Assembly (NCBI RefSeq): GCF_017377775.1
Contig: NZ_JAFVLN010000004.1
Coordinates: forward strand, 310,001 to 374,000
Length of the DNA: 64,000 nucleotides
From: Streptomyces sp. VRA16 Mangrove soil
GTDB lineage: Bacteria > Actinomycetota > Actinomycetes > Streptomycetales > Streptomycetaceae
Reading direction: 5' to 3'
A model generated the notes under the pieces. It was not told the origin of the DNA. It made no database searches and worked only from the letters and a program-made list of their open reading frames with translations. A program made the position numbers and the translations under genes. Of the stretch, positions 27,141 through 34,127 are shown piece after piece (position 1 is the stretch's first letter; every line of letters starts with the position of its first letter).

Positions 27141-27719
27141 TCAGCCCTTGGGCGACGGCGCGTCCGCGGGGATCCCGATGACGGAGGCGCACTCCCGGGT
27201 GGCCCGCTTGCCGCCGGCCGAGGTGGAATCCCACGTGACATCGCGGAAGTGCCCGGTCTCGTCGGTGTCCGGGAAGTCCGGGGCGCCGTGCTCCTGCATG
27301 CACTTCGCGTACGTCTGGTTCTTGGCGATCTCGGCCTTGGACAGCTCGGGCTGCTGCCCCTTCTCCACGCTCTCCGGCAGCGGCGGCACCTGGTCCGCGC
27401 ACTTCTCCTGCGCCTTCAGAGCCGTCGGATCCTTCTTCCACTTGGACGCGTCACCGAGGTCGACCTTGCCCTTCGCGTCCGGATCCGGGGCGTCGAACCC
27501 CGCATCGCGAAGGCACTTGACCCACTTACGCTGCCCCTCCACGTATGCGGACAACTCACTCGACGCCTGCTTCGACGTGTCGGCGCTCGTCCTGCCACCC
27601 CCGGCAGAGGCGACCTCGTCACTCTTGTCGCCGCCACCGCCGCATCCGGTCGCGGTCATCGCCACCACGGCCACCACTCCGAGCAGAACCCGGCCCCCGA
27701 ACCTCTGGCGTGCACCCAT
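27141..27719 (-). CDS. Lipoprotein with duplicated Cys motif, first gene of the export operon
   Basis: A 192-aa lipoprotein: signal peptide with lipobox TATGC, then a Gly/Ser/Asp linker. The mature part has two related halves. The first reads KWVKCLRDAGFDAPDPD followed by QEKCAD; the second reads TYAKCMQEHGAPDFPDTDE followed by TRECAS. Each half has two Cys, probably one disulfide each. Such small streptomycete lipoproteins accompany MacAB-like operons; a role in sensing or substrate handover is inference. ATG at 27719 has GAGGAG nine bases upstream. The adaptor gene starts 34 bases after its stop. Confidence 0.85.
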   Translation of the reverse strand: MGARQRFGGRVLLGVVAVVAMTATGCGGGGDKSDEVASAGGGRTSADTSKQASSELSAYVEGQRKWVKCLRDAGFDAPDPDAKGKVDLGDASKWKKDPTALKAQEKCADQVPPLPESVEKGQQPELSKAEIAKNQTYAKCMQEHGAPDFPDTDETGHFRDVTWDSTSAGGKRATRECASVIGIPADAPSPKG

Positions 27720-27798
27720 CCCCAAGAGCTCCTCACGTAGCCGTCGTCGCGGCCCGGACCCGGTGTGCCCGAACCGCGACGACCGTACGAGCACCCCT

Positions 27799-27831
27799 TT
27801 GAAGAACCTATGAAGAAGCCGTCAAGAACCT
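27799..27831 (-). promoter_or_regulatory. Three 11-bp direct repeats, probable response-regulator binding array
   Basis: On the plus strand the units ttgaagaacct, atgaagaagcc and gtcaagaacct follow each other without gaps. The constant GAAGAA/CAAGAA cores lie exactly 11 bases apart, one helical turn, as in binding sites of OmpR/PhoB-type regulators. The array ends about 80 bases upstream of the lipoprotein ATG at 27719. Confidence 0.65.
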
Positions 27832-27851
27832 GTCCGGGCCCGGCGGACGAC

Positions 27852-28151
27852 CTACGCACGCGCATTTCCGCTCCGCAACAGGTCAGAGGGACGGCACTCC
27901 ATCGGGTACCCGCCCTTTGGCTGTGTGGGTGACGCCGGAGTCGGCGGGGTGCCGAAGATCCCGTCCACGACGGTCGCACCGGTCCGGATCACCGGGCGGA
28001 TCAGCTTCCGGTAGACCTCCTCGACCGCCTCCGACAGAGAAACGCCCGAGCAGGGCTGCTGCAGGCGTGGGTGGCAGGTTCGGGCACGCGGCTCGATGAC
28101 CCGGTCGGTGCGGCCGGGCGCTCCAACTGTCCCGCAGCCGGCTCGGCTCAC
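27852..28151 (-). pseudogene. Doubtful small frame, possibly a gene remnant
   Basis: Bases 27832-28147 hold no confident gene. One minus-strand frame of 99 codons starts with GTG overlapping the stop of the YjbQ gene and contains a protein-like middle, SLSEAVEEVYRKLIRPVIRTGATVVDGIFG, between stretches of poor composition. It may be the end of a decayed gene, perhaps an integrase-type C-terminus, or an artefact. The flanking amino-acid content is not convincing for a working protein. Confidence 0.25.
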
Positions 28152-28573
28152 CCGCCGAAGAAACTCAGCCGAACGTGACGGTTGTTGTTGTCAACGTTGG
28201 TGTCGACCAGACACACCGACTGCCACGTCCCCAGTTCGAGCCCGCCGCCGACCACGGGCAACGTGGCGTGCGGCGGGACGAACGCCGGGAGGACGTGGTC
28301 GCGGCCGTGGCCGGGGCTGCCGTGGCGGTGCTGCCAGCGGTCGTCGGCCGGCAGGAGGGTGTGCAGGGCCGCCAGGAGGTCGTCGTCGCTGCCGGCGCCC
28401 GTCTCGATGACGGCGATGCCCGCGGTGGCGTGCGGGACGAAGATATTGAGGAGGCCGTCCCGGTCGCGGGCCACCTCGCGCAGGAAGGACTCGCAGTCGC
28501 GGGTGAGGTCGACGACCCGCTCGGAGGAGCCGGTGGTGACGTTCAGGACTCGGGTCGTGAAGGCATCGGACAT
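28148..28573 (-). CDS. Secondary thiamine-phosphate synthase/YjbQ family protein (UPF0047)
   Basis: A 141-aa single-domain protein of the YjbQ family. Diagnostic stretches are LLNIFVPHATAGIAVIE, HRHGSPGHGRDHVLPAFVPPHATLPVVGG and LGTWQSVCLVDTN, with conserved His and the GTWQ near the end. Length matches the family. Members show weak thiamine-phosphate synthase activity but the physiological role is uncertain. ATG at 28573 is preferred over ATG 28582; neither has a strong ribosome site. It diverges from the sulfonate operon. Confidence 0.88.
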   Translation of the reverse strand: MSDAFTTRVLNVTTGSSERVVDLTRDCESFLREVARDRDGLLNIFVPHATAGIAVIETGAGSDDDLLAALHTLLPADDRWQHRHGSPGHGRDHVLPAFVPPHATLPVVGGGLELGTWQSVCLVDTNVDNNNRHVRLSFFGG

Positions 28574-28669
28574 ACGGGCCATTGTCGCCCACCGGAGGCG
28601 GCGCACGGCGGACGCCCGACCGGCCCGTTCCCGACCTTCGGGACACAGAGTCCACCCACCGAGACGCGA

Positions 28670-28698
28670 TTGACCGTGCGTCGACAACTGGCTACGTT
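28670..28698 (+). promoter_or_regulatory. Predicted housekeeping promoter of the sulfonate operon leader
   Basis: TTGACC (28670-28675) and TACGTT (28693-28698) are separated by exactly 17 bases. The -10 box ends seven bases before the ATG of the leader peptide, so the transcript would start at or next to the A of that ATG and be leaderless. Confidence 0.7.
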
Positions 28699-28705
28699 CT
28701 GGCGC

Positions 28706-28789
28706 ATGTTGCGTTCAGCCCTGCTCACCACGCGCGGTCACATCGACCTGCTGCGGGTGGCCTCCGCCGCGTGTCGCCGCGGCTGCTGA
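28706..28789 (+). CDS. Leader peptide of the sulfonate operon (27 aa, Cys at the end)
   Basis: The peptide contains LLTTRGHIDLLRVASAACRR and ends Gly-Cys. It belongs to the actinobacterial family of putative leader peptides with an LLRV(A/S)SAACRR core found before sulfate, sulfonate and cysteine genes. Two Cys codons sit in the last five, so ribosome stalling when Cys-tRNA is short could control the genes behind. The ATG seems to be the first transcribed codon. The stop is 133 bases before ssuC, and the space between is pyrimidine-rich. Confidence 0.85.
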   Translation: MLRSALLTTRGHIDLLRVASAACRRGC

Positions 28790-28922
28790 CGCCCTTCTTC
28801 GCCTCTCCTCGACGATTTCTCGTCTTCGTTCCTCCTTTCCGCTTCGGTCCGCGCACGCGCCGACGCGTCGCTGACGCACGCCCGCCGCCACCGGAGCGCC
28901 TCCTCCCCTGCCGTGGAGTGCC

Positions 28923-29822
28923 ATGAGCATCAGTCATGCCCCGCCCCAGCCACCTTCGAGCGATATTTCCGGTAAGTCAGGCACTCAGGACAGCGCTGCC
29001 GATGCGGAATCGTCCGGGCCCGTACTCGAAGAGCTCGTCCCGTCCTCCAACCGTCGCACGCACGTCCCCCGGTGGGTGCGCCGCGCCTCCGGCCCCCTCC
29101 TGCTCCTCGCCCTGTGGCAACTCCTCAGCGTCACACGGTTGTTGACGCCCGACGTGCTGGCACCGCCCGCGACGATCGCCCGCGTCGCCGGGGACCTGTT
29201 CGCCGACGGCTCGCTGCCCACGGCCATGGGAGTCTCGCTGCAACGCGTCGCCCTGGGGCTGCTCTTCGGTGTGGTCACCGGCGTCGGTCTGGCCCTGCTG
29301 TCGGGGCTGTTCCGGATCGGCGAGGATCTCGTCGACGCGAGCGTGCAGATGCTGCGGACCGTGCCGTTCGTGGGGCTCATCCCGCTGTTCATCATCTGGT
29401 TCGGGATCGGTGAGGCACCGAAGATCGCCATCATCGCGCTGGGCGTCTCGTTCCCGCTGTATCTGAACGTCTACGCCGGCATCCGCGGTGTCGACTCCCA
29501 ACTCGTCGAGGCAGGAGAGTCGTTGGGGCTGAGCCGCTGGGGACTCGTCCGCCATGTCGTGCTGCCGGGGGCGCTGCCCGGTGCCATGACCGGCCTGCGC
29601 TACTCGCTCGGCATCGCCTGGCTGGCCCTGGTCTTCGCCGAGCAGATCAACGCCGACGCCGGCATCGGATTCCTCATGGTGCAGGCCCGTGACTTCCTGC
29701 GCACCGACGTCATCGTCGTCTGCCTGATCGTCTACGCCTTCCTCGGCCTCCTCGCCGATTTCGTCGTCCGCACCCTCGAAAGGTTGTTGCTGCAATGGCG
29801 ACCGACGTTCACCGGCCGGTGA
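28923..29822 (+). CDS. ssuC: Aliphatic sulfonate ABC transporter permease
   Basis: A 299-aa permease of the SsuC/TauC/NitT family: PLLLLALWQLLSVTRLLTPDVLAPPATIARVAGDLF, then QMLRTVPFVGLIPLFIIWFGIGEAPKIAIIALGVSFPLYLNVYAGIRG, and the coupling loop EAGESLGLSRWGLVRHVVLPGALPG. About six helices, after a 45-residue polar N-terminus. ATG at 28923 has GGAG five bases upstream. The 3' end overlaps ssuB by 28 bases. The sulfonate assignment rests mainly on the SsuD gene downstream. Confidence 0.9.
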   Translation: MSISHAPPQPPSSDISGKSGTQDSAADAESSGPVLEELVPSSNRRTHVPRWVRRASGPLLLLALWQLLSVTRLLTPDVLAPPATIARVAGDLFADGSLPTAMGVSLQRVALGLLFGVVTGVGLALLSGLFRIGEDLVDASVQMLRTVPFVGLIPLFIIWFGIGEAPKIAIIALGVSFPLYLNVYAGIRGVDSQLVEAGESLGLSRWGLVRHVVLPGALPGAMTGLRYSLGIAWLALVFAEQINADAGIGFLMVQARDFLRTDVIVVCLIVYAFLGLLADFVVRTLERLLLQWRPTFTGR

Positions 29823-30577
29823 CCCCGCCCGCACCCACCGCCCGTTCCGCCGTACGCGTCTCAGGGCTCACCCGGGCCTTCGACGGGCGGGACGTCATCG
29901 ACGACCTGCAACTCGACGTGCGCGAGGGCGAGTTCGTCGCCCTGCTCGGGCGCAGCGGCTGCGGCAAGTCGACGCTTCTGCGGATACTCGCCGGGCTCGA
30001 CCGTGACGTCCGCGGCACCGTCCTGGTGCCGCGCCGCAAGGCCGTCGCGTTCCAGGCGCCCCGGCTGATGCCGTGGAAGCGGGTGTGGCGCAACGTCCTG
30101 CTCGGGCTGCCCGGCAAGCCCCGCCGCGAGGTCGCCGAGCGGGCGTTGGACGAGGTCGGTCTCACGCACCGTGCGAACGCCTGGCCCAAGACGCTCTCCG
30201 GCGGCGAGGCCCAGCGCGCGTCCCTCGCCCGCGCACTGGTCCGCGAGCCCGAACTGCTGCTCCTCGACGAGCCGTTCGGGGCGCTCGACGCGCTCACCCG
30301 GATCAAGGCGCAGCGACTGGTCGGCCGCCTGTGGCAGCAGCGGGGCTGCGCCGTGCTGCTGGTCACGCACGACGTCGAGGAAGCGGTCCTGCTCGCCGAC
30401 CGGGTTCTCGTGATGGACGACGGTGTCATCGCGCACGAGACCCGGATCGACCTGGACCGGCCCCGGGACATCAGCGACCCCCGCTTCGCCGAACTCCGCG
30501 CGGAGCTGCTCCACCGCCTCGGCGTCGACGACAGCGACAGCGACAGCGACAGCGACAGCCAACGGGGCGACGGCTGA
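29795..30577 (+). CDS. ssuB: Aliphatic sulfonate ABC transporter ATP-binding protein
   Basis: A 260-aa ATPase with Walker A GRSGCGKST, Q-loop AFQAPRLMPWKRVWRNV, signature LSGGEAQRASLARALV, Walker B LLLLDEPFGALDAL and switch His in LLVTHDVEEAVLLADRV, as in SsuB/TauB. The C-terminus ends in a five-fold Asp-Ser repeat encoded by perfect GACAGC hexamers (30530-30559), unlikely to matter for ATPase function. Start lies inside ssuC. Confidence 0.92.
   Translation: MATDVHRPVTPPAPTARSAVRVSGLTRAFDGRDVIDDLQLDVREGEFVALLGRSGCGKSTLLRILAGLDRDVRGTVLVPRRKAVAFQAPRLMPWKRVWRNVLLGLPGKPRREVAERALDEVGLTHRANAWPKTLSGGEAQRASLARALVREPELLLLDEPFGALDALTRIKAQRLVGRLWQQRGCAVLLVTHDVEEAVLLADRVLVMDDGVIAHETRIDLDRPRDISDPRFAELRAELLHRLGVDDSDSDSDSDSQRGDG
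30530..30559. repeat. GACAGC hexamer microsatellite, five perfect units
   Basis: Five identical hexamers encode Asp-Ser repeats at the end of the ATPase gene. Because a unit is two codons, copy-number change keeps the frame. Confidence 0.9.
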
Positions 30578-30618
30578 TCCCTTACGTCATCCCCCTCTCG
30601 ATCCCATTCCCGCCCCCT

Positions 30619-30667
30619 CCCGTCTCCCGTCTCCCGTCTCCCATCTCCCGTCCCCCGCCTCCCGCCT
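30619..30667. repeat. 7-bp tandem repeat between ssuB and ssuA (G-quadruplex-capable on the minus strand)
   Basis: Seven heptamers in a row: CCCGTCT three times, CCCATCT, CCCGTCC, then CCCGCCT twice. The complementary strand has GGG runs every seven bases. The tract lies 22-70 bases upstream of the ssuA ATG and leaves no ordinary ribosome site there. Confidence 0.85.
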
Positions 30668-30688
30668 CCCACGAACGGACACCCACCC

Positions 30689-31732
30689 ATGCGACGCCTC
30701 CCCCTCCCCGCCCTGCTCACCCCGCTCGCCCTGCTTCTCGCCGCCTGCTCCGGTGCCTCGTCCGCCAGTACGTCCACCGCGGGCTCAGGCGGGTCCGGGA
30801 CCGACGGCAAGGGATCGATCACCCTCAACGTCGGTGACCAGAAGGGCGGTTCGGAAGCCGTGCTGCGTGCCGCCGGCGAGCTCGACGACCTGCCCTACAA
30901 GATCCGCTGGTCCACCTTCACCTCGGGACCGCCCCTGCTCGAAGCCGTCAACGCCAAGGCCGTCGACATCGGCGGCGTCGGCAACACCCCGCCCGTCTTC
31001 GCGGCCGGCGCCGATTCGAAGATCAAGGTCGTGTCGGCCAGTCACGGTACGGCGAAGGGCGACGCCCTCCTCGTACCGAACGACTCCACGCTCCGTACCC
31101 CGGACCAGCTGAAGGGAAAGTCCGTCGCGGTCGCGCAGGGCTCGTCCGCCCACTACCAGCTGGTCGCCTCCCTGAAAAAGGCCGGGCTCGGACTCGGGGA
31201 CGTGAAGGTGAAGTACCTCCAGCCGGCCGACGCACTGGCCGCGTTCACCAGCGGCAAGGTCGACGCGTGGGCGGTCTGGGACCCGTACACCTCGCAGGTG
31301 CTGCGTGCGAAGCAGGGGCGGGTGCTCACCGACGGGGACGGGGTGACCAACGGGCTCGCGTTCCAGGTCGCCTCCCCCACCGCGCTCTCCGACAAGAAGA
31401 AGTCCGCGGCCATCAAGGACTACCTGGACCGGCTGCGGCGCGCCCAGAACTGGGTGTACCGGCACCCCGAGTCCTGGGCGAAGGTCTGGGCGAAGGACAC
31501 CGGACTGCCCTACGACGTCGCACTCGACGCGGTGAGGCGGACGAACGGCACGCGCGTCAGCGTCGCCGTGGACCAGGGCGTGATCGCCTCGGAGCAGCAG
31601 ATCGCCGACACCTTCAGCACGTTGAAGCTGATTCCCCGCAAGGTCGACTTCGCCGACTTCGTCGACACCCGGTTCAACGGCGACCTGCCCGCATCGACCA
31701 CCGCCCCGCGCACCTACGCCAAGGAGTCCTGA
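30689..31732 (+). CDS. ssuA: Aliphatic sulfonate substrate-binding lipoprotein
   Basis: A 347-aa SsuA/TauA-type binding protein: signal peptide with lipobox LLAAC, Ser/Thr/Gly linker, then LNVGDQKGGSEAVLRAAGELDDLPYKIRWSTFTSGPPLLEAVNAKAVDIGGVGNTPP, which is the family's substrate-site region, and KGKSVAVAQGSSAHYQLVASLKKAGL. It closes the importer; ssuD follows after four bases, so imported sulfonate goes straight to desulfonation. No flavin reductase gene (ssuE) is present. Confidence 0.92.
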   Translation: MRRLPLPALLTPLALLLAACSGASSASTSTAGSGGSGTDGKGSITLNVGDQKGGSEAVLRAAGELDDLPYKIRWSTFTSGPPLLEAVNAKAVDIGGVGNTPPVFAAGADSKIKVVSASHGTAKGDALLVPNDSTLRTPDQLKGKSVAVAQGSSAHYQLVASLKKAGLGLGDVKVKYLQPADALAAFTSGKVDAWAVWDPYTSQVLRAKQGRVLTDGDGVTNGLAFQVASPTALSDKKKSAAIKDYLDRLRRAQNWVYRHPESWAKVWAKDTGLPYDVALDAVRRTNGTRVSVAVDQGVIASEQQIADTFSTLKLIPRKVDFADFVDTRFNGDLPASTTAPRTYAKES

Positions 31733-31736
31733 CCCC

Positions 31737-32906
31737 ATGACCGTATCTCTGCACTGGTTCCTGCCGACCGGTGGCGACGGCCGTACCCTGGTCGACCGGC
31801 ACGCCTTCAGCGCCGGCGCGCTCGGCCGCACTCCGGGCGGGGCGATCGCCGGGGTACGCGCTCCTGATCTCGGCTACCTCGTCCAGATAGCCATGGCAGC
31901 CGAGCAGTTGGGCTTCGAGGCCGTGCTGACGCCCACCGGCACCTGGTGCGAGGACGCCTGGCTGACGACCGTCGCGCTGGCCCAGCACACCCGGCGCCTG
32001 AAGTTCCTCGTCGCGTTCCGGCCCGGCGTGATCTCGCCGGTGCTCGCCGCCCAGATGGCGTCGACGTATCAACGCCTCACCCAGGGACGGCTCTTGCTCA
32101 ATGTCGTCACCGGCGGCGATTCGACGGAGCAGCGCCGTTACGGAGATCACCTCGACCACGATCAGCGGTACGCCCGCACCGACGAGTTCCTCTCCGTCGT
32201 CCGCGGTGTGTGGGGCGCCGACGCACAGCGTCCGTACGACTTCGAGGGCGCGCACTACCGTGTCGACGGCGGATTCTCGGCGCTGCCGCCCGAGCCGGTG
32301 CCGGAGATCTTCTTCGGGGGTTCGTCGGCCGCGGCCGGCCCGGTCGCCGCACGGCACACGGACGTCTATCTGACGTGGGGCGAGCCGCCGCAGCAGGTGA
32401 AGGAGAAGATCGACTGGATCCGGGCGCTCGCCGCCGAGGAGGGGCGGACGGTGCGGTTCGGGATCCGGCTGCACACGATCTCACGCGACTCGGCGCGCGA
32501 CGCCTGGACCACCGCCGACCGCCTGCTCGACGACCTCTCCCCCGAGACGGTCGCGGCGGCGCAGGCCGCGCTCGGCCGCAGCGAGTCGGTGGGGCAGCAG
32601 CGGATGCTCGCCCTGCACGGCGGCGAGCGGCAGGGCCTGGAGATCTCGCCGAACCTGTGGGCCGGCATCGGTCTGGTGCGTGGTGGGGCGGGCACGGCGC
32701 TGGTCGGCAGCCACGCCGAGGTCGCCGACCGGATCGAGGAGTACCACGCGCTCGGCATCGAGCACTTCGTGCTCTCCGGCTATCCGCATCTGGAGGAGGC
32801 GTACTGGTTCGGCGAGGGCGTCATCCCGGAGCTCGCCGCCCGTGGCCTCGTGGCGCCCGTCCCGGCCGGGGGCGGTGCGCCGCTGCTGGTCGCGGGCGGT
32901 CGCTGA
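31737..32906 (+). CDS. ssuD: FMNH2-dependent alkanesulfonate monooxygenase
   Basis: A 389-aa luciferase-like TIM-barrel enzyme. Its start, VSLHWFLPTGGDGRTL, and FLVAFRPGVISPVLAAQMASTYQRLTQGRLLLNVVTGGDSTEQRRYGD are characteristic of SsuD, as are YDFEGAHYRVDGGF and the C-terminal GIEHFVLSGYPHLEEAYWFGEGVIPEL. It oxidises alkanesulfonates to aldehyde and sulfite using reduced FMN. Length matches the family. The C-terminus is Gly/Ala-rich. Cytoplasmic; last gene of the tightly packed part of the operon. Confidence 0.95.
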   Translation: MTVSLHWFLPTGGDGRTLVDRHAFSAGALGRTPGGAIAGVRAPDLGYLVQIAMAAEQLGFEAVLTPTGTWCEDAWLTTVALAQHTRRLKFLVAFRPGVISPVLAAQMASTYQRLTQGRLLLNVVTGGDSTEQRRYGDHLDHDQRYARTDEFLSVVRGVWGADAQRPYDFEGAHYRVDGGFSALPPEPVPEIFFGGSSAAAGPVAARHTDVYLTWGEPPQQVKEKIDWIRALAAEEGRTVRFGIRLHTISRDSARDAWTTADRLLDDLSPETVAAAQAALGRSESVGQQRMLALHGGERQGLEISPNLWAGIGLVRGGAGTALVGSHAEVADRIEEYHALGIEHFVLSGYPHLEEAYWFGEGVIPELAARGLVAPVPAGGGAPLLVAGGR

Positions 32907-32955
32907 ATCCTCGCGAGGCGGGAAGATCCCGGGCCCCGGTCGAGTTGGTAGAAAC

Positions 32956-34059
32956 GTGAACGAGATCGGGGTACGAGACGCGGACCACCACGTCGATGTC
33001 GACGTGGTGGTCATCGGTGCGGGACAGGCCGGGCTGTCCGCCGCCTTTCATCTGCGCCGGGTGGGCTTCGAGCCGGAGCGGGACTTCGTCGTGCTCGACC
33101 ACGCGCCCCGGCCGGGCGGTGCCTGGCAGTTCCGGTGGCCCTCGCTCACGTACGGCAAGGTGCACGGGATGCACGCGCTGCCGGGCATGGAGCTGACCGG
33201 CGCCGATCCCGCGCGGCCTTCGTCGCAGGTCATCGGCGAGTACTTCGAGACGTACGAGAAGACCTTCGAGCTGCGGGTGCGGCGGCCCGTGGACGTACGG
33301 CGGGTCACGGAGGGGCCGGAGGGGCGGCTGCTCGTCGAGACCTCCGACGGGGTGTGGGCGACGCGGGCCCTGATCAACGCGACGGGGACGTGGGACCGGC
33401 CGTTCTGGCCGCGCTACCCGGGGCAGGAGTTGTTCGAGGGGCGGCAGTTGCACACCGCGCAGTACCCGGGGCCCGAGGCGTTCGCCGGGCAGCGGGTCGT
33501 GGTGGTCGGCGGGGGCGCGTCGGGGACGCAGCATCTGATGGAGATCGCGCCGTACGCCGCCGCCACGACCTGGGTGACCCGGCGGCCACCCGTCTTCCGG
33601 GAGGGCCCCTTCGACGAAGAGCGCGGCCGGGCCGCGGTCGCCCTGGTCGAGGAGCGGGTGCGGCAGGGGCTCACGCCGATGAGTGTGGTGTCGGTGACCG
33701 GGCTGCCGCTGAACGACGCGATCCGCGAGGCCCGTGCGAACGGTGTCCTGGACCGGCTGCCGATGTTCGACCGGATCACGCCGACGGGTGTGGCCTGGGA
33801 CGACGGGCGGGAGGTGGCGGCCGACGTGATTCTGTGGGCCACCGGGTTCCGGGCGGCGATCGACCATCTGGCGCCGCTGAAGCTGCGCGAGCCGGGCGGC
33901 GGGATCCGGATGGAGGGCACCCGGGCGGCACTGGACGAGCGGGTCCATCTCGTGGGGTACGGACCGTCGGCGAGCACGATCGGCGCGAACCGTGCGGGGC
34001 GGGCCGCGGTCCGGGACATCCAGCGACTGCTCAGCCGGGACGCGGGCGTCGCGGCCTGA
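32956..34059 (+). CDS. Flavin-containing monooxygenase / NAD(P)-binding oxidoreductase (CzcO-like)
   Basis: A 367-aa flavoprotein with two dinucleotide-binding motifs, VVVIGAGQAGLSAAFHL and VVVVGGGASGTQHLMEI, and the FMO-like ATGTWDRPFWPRYPG and DVILWATGFRAAIDHL. Such proteins oxygenate N or S atoms of small molecules. GTG at 32956 is the probable start; the ribosome site is weak. It lies 49 bases after ssuD on the same strand and may be part of the sulfur regulon; the substrate is unknown. Confidence 0.82.
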   Translation: MNEIGVRDADHHVDVDVVVIGAGQAGLSAAFHLRRVGFEPERDFVVLDHAPRPGGAWQFRWPSLTYGKVHGMHALPGMELTGADPARPSSQVIGEYFETYEKTFELRVRRPVDVRRVTEGPEGRLLVETSDGVWATRALINATGTWDRPFWPRYPGQELFEGRQLHTAQYPGPEAFAGQRVVVVGGGASGTQHLMEIAPYAAATTWVTRRPPVFREGPFDEERGRAAVALVEERVRQGLTPMSVVSVTGLPLNDAIREARANGVLDRLPMFDRITPTGVAWDDGREVAADVILWATGFRAAIDHLAPLKLREPGGGIRMEGTRAALDERVHLVGYGPSASTIGANRAGRAAVRDIQRLLSRDAGVAA

Positions 34060-34070
34060 ACGCCCTGTGA

Positions 34071-34095
34071 GGGCGCGGCGGGGTGAGCCGCGCCC
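34071..34095. terminator. Terminator hairpin between convergent genes
   Basis: GGGCGCGG (34071-34078) and CCGCGCCC (34088-34095) form a perfect 8-bp stem with a 9-base loop between the monooxygenase stop and the MltG-like gene end. Confidence 0.65.
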
Positions 34096-34127
34096 GCCGT
34101 GTCGCGGGGAACGGGGACGTACCGGGC

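Noticed and set aside
30530..30667. CRISPR-like array or calcium-binding repeat
   Set aside because: Units are 6 and 7 bp with no spacers, and the Asp-Ser tail lacks any calcium-binding pattern; these are simple tandem repeats.
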